64,000 bases of DNA from Pedobacter sandarakinus (lineage in GTDB: Bacteria > Bacteroidota > Bacteroidia > Sphingobacteriales > Sphingobacteriaceae). How positions within the stretch are numbered: position 1 is the stretch's first letter; each line of letters starts with the position of its first letter. The position numbers and the translations under genes are program-made. The DNA is taken from NCBI RefSeq assembly GCF_026240095.1, contig NZ_JAPIVG010000002.1, positions 610,719 through 674,718 of the forward strand, read 5' to 3'. The notes below the pieces were generated by a model. That model searched no databases. It was given only the letters and a program-made list of their open reading frames with translations, and was not told the origin of the DNA. This document shows, piece after piece, positions 36,692 to 46,257 of the stretch.

Positions 36692-36937
36692 TTAAACAAT
36701 CCTAATCCTAACAGGTCCTTTAATATGATCTACATCTACGGTTTCACCCTTTTGAGTTATTTCAACTTTACCATCCCGATGTAAATCGATTGCGGTTTGT
36801 AGCACTTCTTTCATGTGCATACGCCAGTTCTCCGGGAACAACATGCGGGCAATTTCTGAGGGACAAGTAGTTTTTTCGGGTCCTCGCTGTGCCGCGGTAG
36901 ATAAGATCTTTTCTGCAATGGTTAGTCCTTCAGACAT
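36692..36937 (-). CDS. DUF3253 family protein
   Basis: An 81-aa protein with ARGPEKTTCPSEIAR-like start (AAQRGPEKTTCPSEIARML) and HMKEVLQTAIDLHRDGKVEITQKG, a pattern of the DUF3253 winged-helix-like family; function unknown. It lies 52 nt downstream of the Ku gene on the same strand and may be in its operon, which suggests a DNA-related role (inference). Confidence 0.8.
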   Translation of the reverse strand: MSEGLTIAEKILSTAAQRGPEKTTCPSEIARMLFPENWRMHMKEVLQTAIDLHRDGKVEITQKGETVDVDHIKGPVRIRIV

Positions 36938-36989
36938 TATTAAAAAAATTTAGACAATCATTACACCAGCATCTGAATAGAAGTGATCA

Positions 36990-37763
36990 CTAAGCACCTT
37001 TCTTACTCCCACTTAGACTTTGCATCAATTGATCGTATAGATCGTCGCTGGTAGCTTTTTGCGGCTTCATTTTTTTAACCGTAGCACGTTTGCCTTTTGC
37101 CTTTGCCTTAATAATTTTAAGCAGCTCTATACTGTAATCGTCCTTAAATGCACTTAAATCAAATTTCGAACTATACTGTTTAATCAATGCCAAACCAACA
37201 TCCATTTCTTTTTTTGTGATGGTAATATCGTCGACTTTGTTAATCTCTGATAAACTCCTGATCTCCTGTTCGAACCTGATTTTGGTGACCACAATTACAT
37301 GGTCCATGGGATGGATAACGCAAAGATTTTCCGTGTTTCTTAATACGAAACGGGCAACACCGGCTTTACCCGATTTTTCCAGTGCCTTTAGCAATAAGGC
37401 GTAGGCTTTTTTACCTTGCTTCTCAGGCTCAGTATAGTATGAGGTTTCATAATAAATCGGGTTAATTTCTTTAATATCAACAAAGTTTTCGAGTTCGATG
37501 ATTTTGGTTTTCTCGGGCGATGCCTCCTCAAAGTCGTGCTTATCTAGCACGATATATTTATCTTTCAAGAAAAAGCCTTTTACAATTTTTTCGAAAGGAA
37601 CTTCCTTATGTGTTTTTTCATTTACCCGCTGGTAGCGGATCTTTTCATGATCGCGTTCATCAAGCATATCAAAATCTAAATGGGTGGTTTGTACACCTGA
37701 AAACAATTTTACTGGTATGTTAACCAGTCCAAAGCCAATTGAACCTTTCCAAATCGATCTCAT
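36990..37763 (-). CDS. ku: Ku, DNA end-binding protein
   Basis: A 257-aa bacterial Ku. The start MRSIWKGSIGFGLVNIPVKL, the middle YYLEPEKQ-like YYTEPEKQGKKAYALLLKALE and the C-terminal basic tail with GKRATVKKMKPQKA are typical. Ku rings bind DNA ends for non-homologous end joining and recruit LigD. No ligD is in this window, so the partner must lie elsewhere. A DUF3253 gene follows. Start ATG at 37763. Confidence 0.97.
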   Translation of the reverse strand: MRSIWKGSIGFGLVNIPVKLFSGVQTTHLDFDMLDERDHEKIRYQRVNEKTHKEVPFEKIVKGFFLKDKYIVLDKHDFEEASPEKTKIIELENFVDIKEINPIYYETSYYTEPEKQGKKAYALLLKALEKSGKAGVARFVLRNTENLCVIHPMDHVIVVTKIRFEQEIRSLSEINKVDDITITKKEMDVGLALIKQYSSKFDLSAFKDDYSIELLKIIKAKAKGKRATVKKMKPQKATSDDLYDQLMQSLSGSKKGA

Positions 37764-37900
37764 ATAATAAGTATTTTGAATTTACCTAGTAACAAGCTTT
37801 AAAAGCGTTTGTTTTGCGTGTCTGTTTCTTAGTATAGCGCTACTAAAACTATTTAGCATTTTCAATGTTGTTTCTATAGTCAATCTTACGAAATACATAT

Positions 37901-40171
37901 ATGAAAATAGCCTATATCTCCACTTACCCACCTCGCGAATGTGGGTTAGCTACCTTTAATTCTAATTTAGTAAATGCGCTCGGTTTAAGCCCTACCTACG
38001 ATTTAGAAAAGAGTTTTGTGGTGGCCATGAACGAATCTGACGACTTAAATGAACACGCATACCCAAAGGAGGTAAAATTCGTAATCAGGCAACAAAACCA
38101 ACAGGATTATATAGAAGCGGCAGATTTCATTAACAATAGCGATATCGATACCTGCATTATTGAGCACGAGTTTGGTATTTACGGTGGTAACAGCGGCGTG
38201 TTTCTATTGTCATTTATCAATCGCTTAAAAAAACCATTTATTACCATCCTGCATACGGTATTGAAAGATCCGAATTTCATGCAGCAAACCATTATCAAGG
38301 AAATTGCTTCCAAATCATCGAAAATTGTGGTGATGAGCAAAAAAGCGGTGATGTTTTTAACCAGTATTTATCAAATCCCTAGTAAGGCGATAAAACTTAT
38401 TGAGCATGGCGTGCCAGATTTGGAACCCATTGCCAATAACGAGATTGCAAAAAGCCCATTGTTTGCAAACAGGAAAGTGCTTTTTACTTTTGGATTAATC
38501 AGCAGAAATAAAGGACTGGAAACAGTAATTAAGGCTTTGCCAAGCATTGTGGCACAACACCCAGATGTACTTTATGTTATTTTGGGAAACACCCATCCTG
38601 GGGTGGTGAAACACAATGGCGAAGAATATCGGGATAGCCTCAAGACCCTTGCAAAAGACTTAGGCGTAGAAAATAATATTGCCTTCGTAAATAAATTTGT
38701 TTCCGAAGAAGAATTGCATCAATACCTTACTGCTTGCCAGATCTACATTACGCCATACTTAAACGAGGCGCAAATTACGAGTGGTACACTGTCTTACGCT
38801 ATTGGCGCCGGTGCTGCTGTGGTTTCTACCCCTTACTGGCACGCAGAAGAATTATTGGCTGATAACAGGGGGCGCCTTTTTGATTTTAAAGATCACGTGG
38901 CGCTGGCAAAGATTGTAAACGAATTGCTGGGCGATAGTGACAAATACCAAAAGCTAAGGGAAAACGCCTTTAACTACGGACTTAAACTAAGGTGGCCTGC
39001 AATTGGCAAGGTTTATTTAGATACCTTGGAAGCTGCAGTTGCAGCGGGCGAAAAGCCTCAAAGAGTTATTCCACCGATTATTGATGTGGAGGGGATGCCT
39101 GCATTAAACTTAAACCACATTTCGCTTTTAACTGACGACACCGGAATTATTCAGCATGCCCGTTTTGGCATCCCGAATTTAAAAGAAGGTTATTGCATTG
39201 ATGATAATGCCAGGGCTTTGATTATGGCACTGATGGCTTACGAGCAAGATAAAAATCAAAAGGCGCTGAAGTTGATGCCCATTTACCTGAGCTTTATCCA
39301 GTACATGCAAAAAGACGATGGAAACTTCCGGAACTTCTTAAGCTTCAATAGAAATTACCTCGATGAGGTAGGTTCGGAAGATTCTTTCGGTAGAACTATC
39401 TGGTCGTTAGGTTATTTAATTTCTGCGGCGCCAAACAATTCTTACCGTGAATTCGGAAGAGAGCTTTTCTCTCATTCCATCCCACACTTTAAGGATTTAA
39501 AGCACCTCAGGGGTATGGCCAATACCTTAATTGGCCTATGCTACTTTCTAAAAACGCATCCAGGTGATGAGCTTTTGCTTAAGGAAGCCAACCGACTGGC
39601 TAAACAGCTAACTGATGCTTACAAAACTGAAAAAGATGGCAGCTGGCATTGGTTCGAGGATATTTTAACTTACGACAACGCCATCCTTCCCCTGGCTTTG
39701 ATACATCATTATGAAGTGGTTGGCAGTATGGAGTCTTACAACATTGCCATGGAAAGCATTGCGTTTTTAGATAGTTTCTCTTTCGAGAATGGCTACCTGA
39801 ATCCGGTTGGAAATGCTGGCTGGATGAAGAAGCATGGTAAAAACCCGATATACGATCAGCAGGCGATAGAAACAATGGCCATGGTGCTCTTGTATTCGAA
39901 AACATATGAGGTAACTAAAGATGACAAGTATTTAAGCCAGATGCATATGAGTTATGAATGGTTTTTAGGAAAAAACAGTTTGCATATTCCACTTTACGAT
40001 TTTGAAACACATGGCTGTGCAGATGGCCTTCAGTACAACAGCGTTAACCGAAATCAGGGCGCTGAAAGTACATTGGCATACTTTGTTTCACATTTGGCGG
40101 TGCTTAAAGCCGCCGAGGCCGAGTACGAAACATTATCTTCCCCGCTTGTTGAGGTAGACCAACGTGTATAG
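37901..40171 (+). CDS. GT4 glycosyltransferase fused to an alpha/alpha-toroid domain
   Basis: A 756-aa protein. Residues 1-365 are a GT-B/GT4 transferase (YISTYPPRECGLATF, IEHEFGIYGG, KLIEHGVPD, FTFGLISRNKGLETVIKALP, GTLSYAIGAGAAVVSTPYW). Residues about 385-745 are a helical repeat region with IDDNARALIMALMAYE, GSEDSFGRTIWSLGYLI, LRGMANTLIGLCYF and WHWFEDILTYDNAILPLAL, which resembles six-hairpin glycosidase toroids. It faces a GH130 gene 510 nt away. The pair may make and break one mannose-containing polymer or glycolipid; that is inference. Start ATG at 37901. Confidence 0.88.
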   Translation: MKIAYISTYPPRECGLATFNSNLVNALGLSPTYDLEKSFVVAMNESDDLNEHAYPKEVKFVIRQQNQQDYIEAADFINNSDIDTCIIEHEFGIYGGNSGVFLLSFINRLKKPFITILHTVLKDPNFMQQTIIKEIASKSSKIVVMSKKAVMFLTSIYQIPSKAIKLIEHGVPDLEPIANNEIAKSPLFANRKVLFTFGLISRNKGLETVIKALPSIVAQHPDVLYVILGNTHPGVVKHNGEEYRDSLKTLAKDLGVENNIAFVNKFVSEEELHQYLTACQIYITPYLNEAQITSGTLSYAIGAGAAVVSTPYWHAEELLADNRGRLFDFKDHVALAKIVNELLGDSDKYQKLRENAFNYGLKLRWPAIGKVYLDTLEAAVAAGEKPQRVIPPIIDVEGMPALNLNHISLLTDDTGIIQHARFGIPNLKEGYCIDDNARALIMALMAYEQDKNQKALKLMPIYLSFIQYMQKDDGNFRNFLSFNRNYLDEVGSEDSFGRTIWSLGYLISAAPNNSYREFGRELFSHSIPHFKDLKHLRGMANTLIGLCYFLKTHPGDELLLKEANRLAKQLTDAYKTEKDGSWHWFEDILTYDNAILPLALIHHYEVVGSMESYNIAMESIAFLDSFSFENGYLNPVGNAGWMKKHGKNPIYDQQAIETMAMVLLYSKTYEVTKDDKYLSQMHMSYEWFLGKNSLHIPLYDFETHGCADGLQYNSVNRNQGAESTLAYFVSHLAVLKAAEAEYETLSSPLVEVDQRV

Positions 40172-40193
40172 CACCAAAGAACATCAATATTCC

Positions 40194-40225
40194 AAAGCCG
40201 ATTTAGCGATAAATCGGCTTTTTTT
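40194..40225 (+). terminator. Terminator of the GT4 gene
   Basis: AAAGCCGATTTA pairs perfectly with TAAATCGGCTTT around GCGA, followed by a T-run. Confidence 0.93.
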
Positions 40226-40359
40226 ATGCACAAATAAGCCGCATAAAGGGGTGGCTAATCTACAGGTGAATAAATAGCGCTAGATGCAACCTGCAGAATT
40301 CATAAGCGCTAATAGTGTTTTTTTTTTGGAAATGAATGGCAATAGTATTTCGGTAGCGA

Positions 40360-40421
40360 TAGCCGGGCTGTACGCTAAATGCCCAATGAAAAATTGGGCG
40401 ATACCGCTTCCATCCCGTTTA
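40360..40421 (-). ncRNA. Structured intergenic element, copy 4
   Basis: On the minus strand it reads CGGGATGGAAGCGG and ends TACAGCCCGGCTA. P1 is CGGG/CCCG (40414-40417 with 40364-40367), swapped relative to the CCCG/CGGG of the other copies, with ATGG and AGC kept. P2 is a perfect GCCCAAT/ATTGGGC hairpin (40381-40387, 40393-40399). Confidence 0.6.
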
Positions 40422-40617
40422 AATACTTCGGCCGGTGCTTGATACATGGTTTCCATGCGCTTAGGTAAAACTTGATGGTTATCGAGGGCGAAAAACTCCC
40501 AGGGGTTGGGGGGGGTGCTTAGAACCCCTCGGTTTAAACCCGATTGCCGTGTAAATACTTTTTGCTGCTGAAACTTTCAGCGTTGCTCATCACAATCGCA
40601 AAAAGATTGTAACAGAA

Positions 40618-40654
40618 AGCGGGACTGCATTTCCCGATGAAACACAATCCCGCT
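40618..40654 (-). terminator. Possible terminator of the GH130 gene
   Basis: AGCGGGA pairs with TCCCGCT around a large loop, 28 nt after the GH130 stop; the following T-tract is weak. Confidence 0.45.
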
Positions 40655-40681
40655 CATTTTCTAATTGCTAAAAGCTTTACA

Positions 40682-42157
40682 TTATACAGTCTTTCCGTTT
40701 TCGAGTAGGCGATTAAGCAACAACTCTAAATTAACCGTGGCAAAAGAGGAGCTATAGTCTGATAAACCATAAGGAATGATCAGCTCTCCGTTGCTGATAA
40801 TTGAGCCGCAAGAGTACACCACGTTCGGTACATATCCCTCACGTTCGTCGTTGTTAGGAATGATTAATGGTTCTTTTAAATGTCCAATTTCTTTGCTCGG
40901 ATCGTCTAAATCTAACAACACCACGCCGATACAATATCTACGCATCGGCCCAACGCCGTGTGTAATAACCAACCATCCCTTATCGGTCTCAATCGGCGAG
41001 CCGCAGTTACCAATTTGCACCAATTCCCAGTCGTAACGTGGTTGTTTAAGTAAGATTGGATTTTCCCACACATTCACTTTATCAGAAAACATCAGGTAAT
41101 TATTCCATCCGTCTATCCTGCTCATCATCACGTATTTGCCGTTAATTTTACGCGGAAACAGGGCGAGATTCTTGTTCTGGGCACCGTCTCCATAAAGCGG
41201 AATGACTTTGAATTCGTAAAAGTCTGATGTTTGTACCAGTTTAGGAATAATTAGAGAGCCATCGAAAGCGGTATAAGTGGCGTAGTAGAGTATTTTGCCA
41301 TCGTCTTTAACGAATTTAACAAAACGGGCATCTTCAATTCCTTTTCTTTCAAATTCAGAAATCGGGAAAATTACCCGGTCTGATATATCTGTGTCTTTAG
41401 AGAACGAAATGGTATGGTAAGTATCTGATAACCAAAGCACCTTGTCGTACTCCATTAAACGGGCAACATTATCTTGGTGGAGGTTCTTTGCATCTTTAAT
41501 GATATTACTTAAACTGGTATATTCAAATTTCTCTTCCAGCTTCTCGTCTATTTCTTCGAGCACGGTAGGATCTATTTGCGCATAGGCCGCTTTTTTAAAG
41601 AAAAGCTTTTTAACATAAATAGCATTTTTAACTACTTCAGCTTCATCTACATAATTACCTACAGGCAAAACCTGGATGTTGTTGTGCTTATCTATAAGCG
41701 CCCGCCTAAATACAATGGAAGAAATGTGGCCCTCGCCTACCGCTCTAAAACTTATAATAACTCTTTTTTCGCCCTCTACCAAATCGGTCTGATCTGGATC
41801 CTCGATTATGCTGGGGTTAAAAAACGCCGCCGACTCGATTGAGTATTCGTGGGTAAAATATGCGCCGATAAGCAAACGGGTATAAGGATCCAACTCTTCA
41901 ATATCTGTTCCCAGAATGGTAAACTGTTTTTTGAGCTTTTTACAGTGGCGATTTAGAATTTTGGTGATATTTCTATGGCGTTTAGAATATTCCTGCAAAA
42001 TCGGCGAAATGATCGCAAACACGCGATCGTCGGAAAATTCCAGCACTTTTCTGATGACTTCAAGTGCTCTTTCTTCTCCGTTAAAAAAAAAGCGGGCTAT
42101 TACCCGTTTCGTATCAGGATTAACCTTTACCGGTTTTCGCTCTATGTATAATCTCAT
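40682..42157 (-). CDS. GH130 family phosphorylase/glycosidase
   Basis: A 491-aa member of GH130: EDARFVKF (GIEDARFVK), WNNYLMFSD, QIGNCGSPIETDKGWLVITHG, and DEREGYVPNVVYSCGSII near the end. GH130 enzymes phosphorolyse or hydrolyse beta-mannosides (beta-1,4 or beta-1,2-linked). An N-terminal part of about 100 residues (HRNITKILNRHCKKLKKQF) precedes the propeller. There is no signal peptide, so it acts in the cytosol. It converges on the GT4-toroid gene. Start ATG at 42157. Confidence 0.88.
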   Translation of the reverse strand: MRLYIERKPVKVNPDTKRVIARFFFNGEERALEVIRKVLEFSDDRVFAIISPILQEYSKRHRNITKILNRHCKKLKKQFTILGTDIEELDPYTRLLIGAYFTHEYSIESAAFFNPSIIEDPDQTDLVEGEKRVIISFRAVGEGHISSIVFRRALIDKHNNIQVLPVGNYVDEAEVVKNAIYVKKLFFKKAAYAQIDPTVLEEIDEKLEEKFEYTSLSNIIKDAKNLHQDNVARLMEYDKVLWLSDTYHTISFSKDTDISDRVIFPISEFERKGIEDARFVKFVKDDGKILYYATYTAFDGSLIIPKLVQTSDFYEFKVIPLYGDGAQNKNLALFPRKINGKYVMMSRIDGWNNYLMFSDKVNVWENPILLKQPRYDWELVQIGNCGSPIETDKGWLVITHGVGPMRRYCIGVVLLDLDDPSKEIGHLKEPLIIPNNDEREGYVPNVVYSCGSIISNGELIIPYGLSDYSSSFATVNLELLLNRLLENGKTV

Positions 42158-42326
42158 TTTTGTTGTGTTTAGATTTCCGAATGCATCTTTAATCGTAATT
42201 GATGCATAAAAGTATATAACTCTTTTCGAGGATAATTGTTTACATATTCGACATTAAATCGCGAAGCAACGTGGCATCAGTTTTGATCTAAAGCACACAT
42301 ATTTTAAACAATTCCCGCCCGTAAAT

Positions 42327-43511
42327 ATGCCTGAGCAAGACAATAGAACTGAAGCAAACGAGTTAGTGAGATTAAGATGCTTAAATGAATATGATATTTT
42401 AGACACCCCACCCGAAACGTTCTTTGATACCATTGCCGCGTTGGCGGCTAACATTTTTGGCCTCAAAGATGCTTTCATTGCATTTATTGATGCAGAGGAA
42501 GTTTTTTTGAAGGCAGGTACTGGAAAATTTAAAACCCAAAAGGTAGCGCGTGCGGGCAGCATCTTTGAACTTATTTTACCAAACCAGGAAGCTGCCTTAT
42601 ATTCAGATTTGCTGTTGCAAAATGAAAGGGATAGCAAACCAATAATTGGCGACCTGGAGATTAGGTTTTTGGCAGTCGCACCCCTGTGTACCACAGCTGG
42701 ATTGCAATTGGGTGCTTTATGCGTTGTAGATGATCAACCCCATAACATTAGTGATCATCAGTTACAAATGCTGGTACAGCTTACAGTGGTGGTGATGGAG
42801 CAATTGGCTTTGCGGAAGGCGATAAGGAAAACCTTGCGGGCACATGATGACCGTTTGCATATGCTGATCCATGATCTTAAGAACCCGATGACCACAATTT
42901 CTTTACAGGCCGAGTTGATTGGGCGAATGCCGGGTACCGAGGGCAGGGTTGCTCAAATTGCAACGAAGGTTAATCAACAATCGCAGAATATAGTTGCCAG
43001 TTTAAATAACATTTTAAGTTCAGCTAAAAACGAAAATGGCACAGCTAAGATGCAAAAAGCTAAAGTAAACTTAAATGAGGTACTTTATGAGCTATGCGCT
43101 CAGCAATCTGAACTTAACCTTCGCAACCAGACCCTGGTTTTTGAGCCAAAGGAACAAGTCACGCTCTATGGAGACGGAGAGAAGTTAAAGGATCTATTTG
43201 ATCAGTTGCTGCTTAATGCAATAAAATTCGGCGGTTACGGTTCGTTAATTGGCATAAGTCTCATCGTAAAGGAAAATTTGGTAACTGTTTCTATAAAAGA
43301 TGAAGGTGTGGGTTTATCGCCAGAAGACCTGAACCGCTTGTTTATAAAATTTGCCAAGTTCAGTACCGTTTCTGAACGCAGCGAGCGTGGCAATGGACTC
43401 GGTTTAGCCATAGCGAAGATGATGGTAGATTTACACAAAGGGCGTATTTGGGCAGAGAGTGATGGGCCAAACAAGGGTACGACATTTTATGTTGAGTTAC
43501 CCATCAAGTAG
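42327..43511 (+). CDS. GAF-domain sensor histidine kinase
   Basis: A 394-aa soluble kinase. A GAF domain lies at about 20-165 (ANEYDILDTPPETFFD-like LNEYDILDTPPETFFD, then LQLGALCVVDDQPHN). The phospho-acceptor H box is LIHDLKNPMTTISLQAE (His about 182). N box DQLLLNAIKFGGYG, G1 DEGVGLSPEDLNRLF and G2 RGNGLGLAIAKM follow. It has no membrane segment and no response regulator next to it, so it is an orphan, perhaps a light, redox or small-molecule sensor. Its 3' end overlaps the convergent phosphoesterase gene by 15 nt. Confidence 0.93.
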   Translation: MPEQDNRTEANELVRLRCLNEYDILDTPPETFFDTIAALAANIFGLKDAFIAFIDAEEVFLKAGTGKFKTQKVARAGSIFELILPNQEAALYSDLLLQNERDSKPIIGDLEIRFLAVAPLCTTAGLQLGALCVVDDQPHNISDHQLQMLVQLTVVVMEQLALRKAIRKTLRAHDDRLHMLIHDLKNPMTTISLQAELIGRMPGTEGRVAQIATKVNQQSQNIVASLNNILSSAKNENGTAKMQKAKVNLNEVLYELCAQQSELNLRNQTLVFEPKEQVTLYGDGEKLKDLFDQLLLNAIKFGGYGSLIGISLIVKENLVTVSIKDEGVGLSPEDLNRLFIKFAKFSTVSERSERGNGLGLAIAKMMVDLHKGRIWAESDGPNKGTTFYVELPIK

Positions 43512-44585
43512 ATTGTCAAGGGGCATCTCTTCCAGCAAAATGCGCTCTGGGCTTCCTGATTTTTTGAAAGACCATTTGATTAACCGGATAAATCCGTTTT
43601 CGATTTCGATGCCGGTGATGTCTCCATCGCTAAAGCAACAACAACCACTGTTGAAATATCCGGGTTTGTAGGTTTTTAATTCTGGTGGGTCCGCTCCTGC
43701 TGCGACCGTTAGCTTCAATTCTGCATTTAATTGTGCTATCAATGCTTGATTATGCGAAGCATTGGCTTGTTGAAGTTCCAGGTAAAGCCTTTCTAAATGG
43801 GTGAGCGATGCAAAAACAGGCTGATGCGTGTGTCCGGTAATCAGCGCTGTGTTTTTTTGTTCAGCCTGCCAGTTATACATCATGTTATTATGGACGGTTT
43901 TTAGCTGATTATCGTATGCTGGGGTGTTCGGGTTAATTTGTAAGTAAGATTGGAGCGGCGCCCACACTGTGCTTACAAACCATTTGCTGAACCAGTTGCC
44001 ATCACTTTGCAAATCGCCCTGGTGGCCATGGGTAAGAAATATATTAAGCAGCTGATGTTTGATTTCGATTTTAAGAATCACCCCTTCGTATATGGGAATC
44101 TTCTTACCGTAAATCCGCATCAGGTTTAACCCGGCAAGGGGATCGTTATCCCAATACAAATCATGGTTTCCAAAAACTTTGATAAAGGCACCTCGCTTAA
44201 GGAAACGCTTCTCCATTTCGAAAGTTTCTTTATTATGGTTGATTACCGACTCTAATAAATTTTCCCAAAGCTCTTCGCTATCGCCTAGGTTAATGTAGTG
44301 GAAGTTTTCCTTATTATAATATTCAAGTGCCTGGATGTAATTTGGTTCCGCAAGCGAAAAATCGTCTGCATAGTCTCTGGCACCTTTATGTTGATCAGAG
44401 AAGATGATAAATTTATCCTGTTCCGAGATTTCTAGAATAATACCACGCTTGCCAGGTTGGGTATCTATCGTTTTGAAGAGCAAACTTAAGGCATTTTGAA
44501 TGCGTTCACGATTAGGCCGGGAACCAAATTTGTTTTCCATCCTGATAACCCAGTTACCTAACAACTTTTGTAATAATCTTCGCAT
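43497..44585 (-). CDS. Metallophosphoesterase
   Basis: A 362-aa calcineurin-like phosphoesterase: FIIFSDQHKGARD (metal Asp and His), NLGDSEELWE, FGNHDLYWDND, and FLTHGHQGD, then ITGHTHQPVFA. These are the five blocks of the family. The N-terminus lacks a signal peptide; substrate unknown. The 3' overlap with the kinase gene is convergent. Start ATG at 44585. Confidence 0.9.
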   Translation of the reverse strand: MRRLLQKLLGNWVIRMENKFGSRPNRERIQNALSLLFKTIDTQPGKRGIILEISEQDKFIIFSDQHKGARDYADDFSLAEPNYIQALEYYNKENFHYINLGDSEELWENLLESVINHNKETFEMEKRFLKRGAFIKVFGNHDLYWDNDPLAGLNLMRIYGKKIPIYEGVILKIEIKHQLLNIFLTHGHQGDLQSDGNWFSKWFVSTVWAPLQSYLQINPNTPAYDNQLKTVHNNMMYNWQAEQKNTALITGHTHQPVFASLTHLERLYLELQQANASHNQALIAQLNAELKLTVAAGADPPELKTYKPGYFNSGCCCFSDGDITGIEIENGFIRLIKWSFKKSGSPERILLEEMPLDNLLDG

Positions 44586-44724
44586 TTAGGCTAAAACTAA
44601 GCTAAATATAGTCGAAACCCAACTTGTAACGGAAACATTTCCATCTGGCATGAAGTCAACAATCGCAGTCGCTTCATGGTTACGAATCGAGATTGCGCTG
44701 AAGTAAAAGACCCATCGGCTTTAT

Positions 44725-44761
44725 ATAAAAAAGAAGGACCGGGATTTGAGCCCCCGATCCT
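44725..44761 (-). terminator. Terminator of gltBD
   Basis: AGGATCGGG pairs with CCCGGTCCT (one mismatch), followed on the minus strand by TTCTTTTTT, 28 nt after the gltD stop. Confidence 0.88.
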
Positions 44762-44788
44762 CTAAAAAAATTAGAACGTTAAAAATAT

Positions 44789-46255
44789 TTAAGCGTATGC
44801 AACAGCGTCTCTCGATGCCAGTTTGGTACTGCCCATCAGGTATTCATCTACCTTTCTGGCAGCTTCGCGACCTTCAGAAATAGCCCAAACAACTAATGAT
44901 TGTCCGCGACGAACATCGCCGGCTGCGAATATTTTAGCAATATTAGTTTGGTAAGTATGTTCTGATGCATTCACATTGCCACGATTATCTAGCGCAACGC
45001 CTAGTTTTTCCAGCAGGCCCTCTTTCTGCGGATGTAGAAATCCCATTGCCAGGAGTACAAGTTCGCAAGGAAGATCTCGCTCAGACCCAGCCACCTCGTT
45101 AAATTTTACAGGTCTGCCGTTGGCATCCAATTCCCATTCCACATCAATTACCTGGAGTGCTTTCAAGTTTCCTGCCTCATCAGCAATAAACTTTTTGGTA
45201 TTAACCGACCAGGCACGTTGGGCGCCCTCTTCGTGCGAAGATGTGTTTTTAAGTAGCATTGGGTAGGTTGGCCAAGGCATATTTTCAGTTCTTGCCTGCG
45301 CCGGCATGGGCATAATTTCGAATTGGGTAACAGAACTTGCACCGTGTCGGTTAGATGTTCCGATACAATCAGAACCTGTATCCCCGCCGCCTATCACAAT
45401 TACATTTTTTCCAGAAGCAAATATATCCTCTACCTCTACAGCCCTATTGGCCACACGCTTATTCTGCTGTTTTAAAAAGTCCATAGCGTAATGGACCCCT
45501 TTCGCATTGCGGCCTTCAATGGGGAGATCACGGGGGATTGTAGATCCACCGGCCAGAACTACCGCACTAAAGTCGCGAAGAATGGTACTTATCTCTATAT
45601 TTTCGCCTACATTCGCATTGCACCTGAAAATGATGCCTTCTTCCTTCATTAAATCAATACGGCGATCGACAATGTTTTTTTGCAATTTGAAATCAGGAAT
45701 TCCATACCGCAACAAACCACCTGGTGCATCATCGCGTTCGAATACCGTAACCTCATGTCCTACTTTATTTAACTGTGCAGCAGCCGCTAAACCTGCCGGA
45801 CCCGAACCAATCACAGCTACTTTTTTTCCTGTACGGATTAAAGGTTTTTTCGCTTTGATAAACCCTTTTTCAAAAGCAATTTCGATAATGTGTTTCTCAA
45901 TTTCCTCAATTGAAACGGGCGGGCGGTTAATACCCAGCACACAGGCCGATTCGCACGGTGCCGGGCAGATTCTACCTGTAAATTCGGGAAAGTTGTTGGT
46001 GCTTAATAAAATATTCGCTGCATCTTCCCATTTGGCCTGATATACGGCATCGTTGAATTCTGGAATCACGTTGCCCAGCGGACAACCAGATTGACAAAAT
46101 GGAACGCCGCAGTCCATACACCGGGCAGCCTGATTATTTAATTCCTGAGGAGGCAATTCATTTAAAAATTCTCCGTAATGTTTTACTCGAGTTGTAGCCG
46201 CTTCTCTTGTGGGGGCAACTCTATCGTATTCTTGAAATCCTGTTACTTTTCCCAT
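44789..46255 (-). CDS. gltD: Glutamate synthase small subunit
   Basis: A 488-aa protein with two N-terminal 4Fe-4S clusters ([17 protein letters not shown] and [12 protein letters not shown]), FAD-binding [15 protein letters not shown] (about 150-164), and NAD(P)H-binding [15 protein letters not shown] (about 289-303). It feeds electrons from NADPH to GltB for reductive transfer of the glutamine amide to 2-oxoglutarate. It lies 2 nt after gltB. Start ATG at 46255. Confidence 0.97.
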   Translation of the reverse strand: MGKVTGFQEYDRVAPTREAATTRVKHYGEFLNELPPQELNNQAARCMDCGVPFCQSGCPLGNVIPEFNDAVYQAKWEDAANILLSTNNFPEFTGRICPAPCESACVLGINRPPVSIEEIEKHIIEIAFEKGFIKAKKPLIRTGKKVAVIGSGPAGLAAAAQLNKVGHEVTVFERDDAPGGLLRYGIPDFKLQKNIVDRRIDLMKEEGIIFRCNANVGENIEISTILRDFSAVVLAGGSTIPRDLPIEGRNAKGVHYAMDFLKQQNKRVANRAVEVEDIFASGKNVIVIGGGDTGSDCIGTSNRHGASSVTQFEIMPMPAQARTENMPWPTYPMLLKNTSSHEEGAQRAWSVNTKKFIADEAGNLKALQVIDVEWELDANGRPVKFNEVAGSERDLPCELVLLAMGFLHPQKEGLLEKLGVALDNRGNVNASEHTYQTNIAKIFAAGDVRRGQSLVVWAISEGREAARKVDEYLMGSTKLASRDAVAYA

Positions 46256-46257
46256 GG

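Larger units (their letters stand above)
40172..40681. other. Convergent gap between the GT4 and GH130 genes
   Basis: It has the GT4 terminator, a structured element (40360-40421, listed separately), a G-rich tract near 40506 and a hairpin serving the GH130 gene. No gene. Confidence 0.6.

Noticed and set aside
44640..44722. Fifth copy of the structured element (GCCGATGGG on the minus strand)
   Set aside because: It has an ATGG-like start, but no matching P1 3' strand after AGC was found.
45507..46040. A 177-aa frame on the plus strand inside gltD
   Set aside because: It is antisense to conserved gltD motifs; no features of its own.
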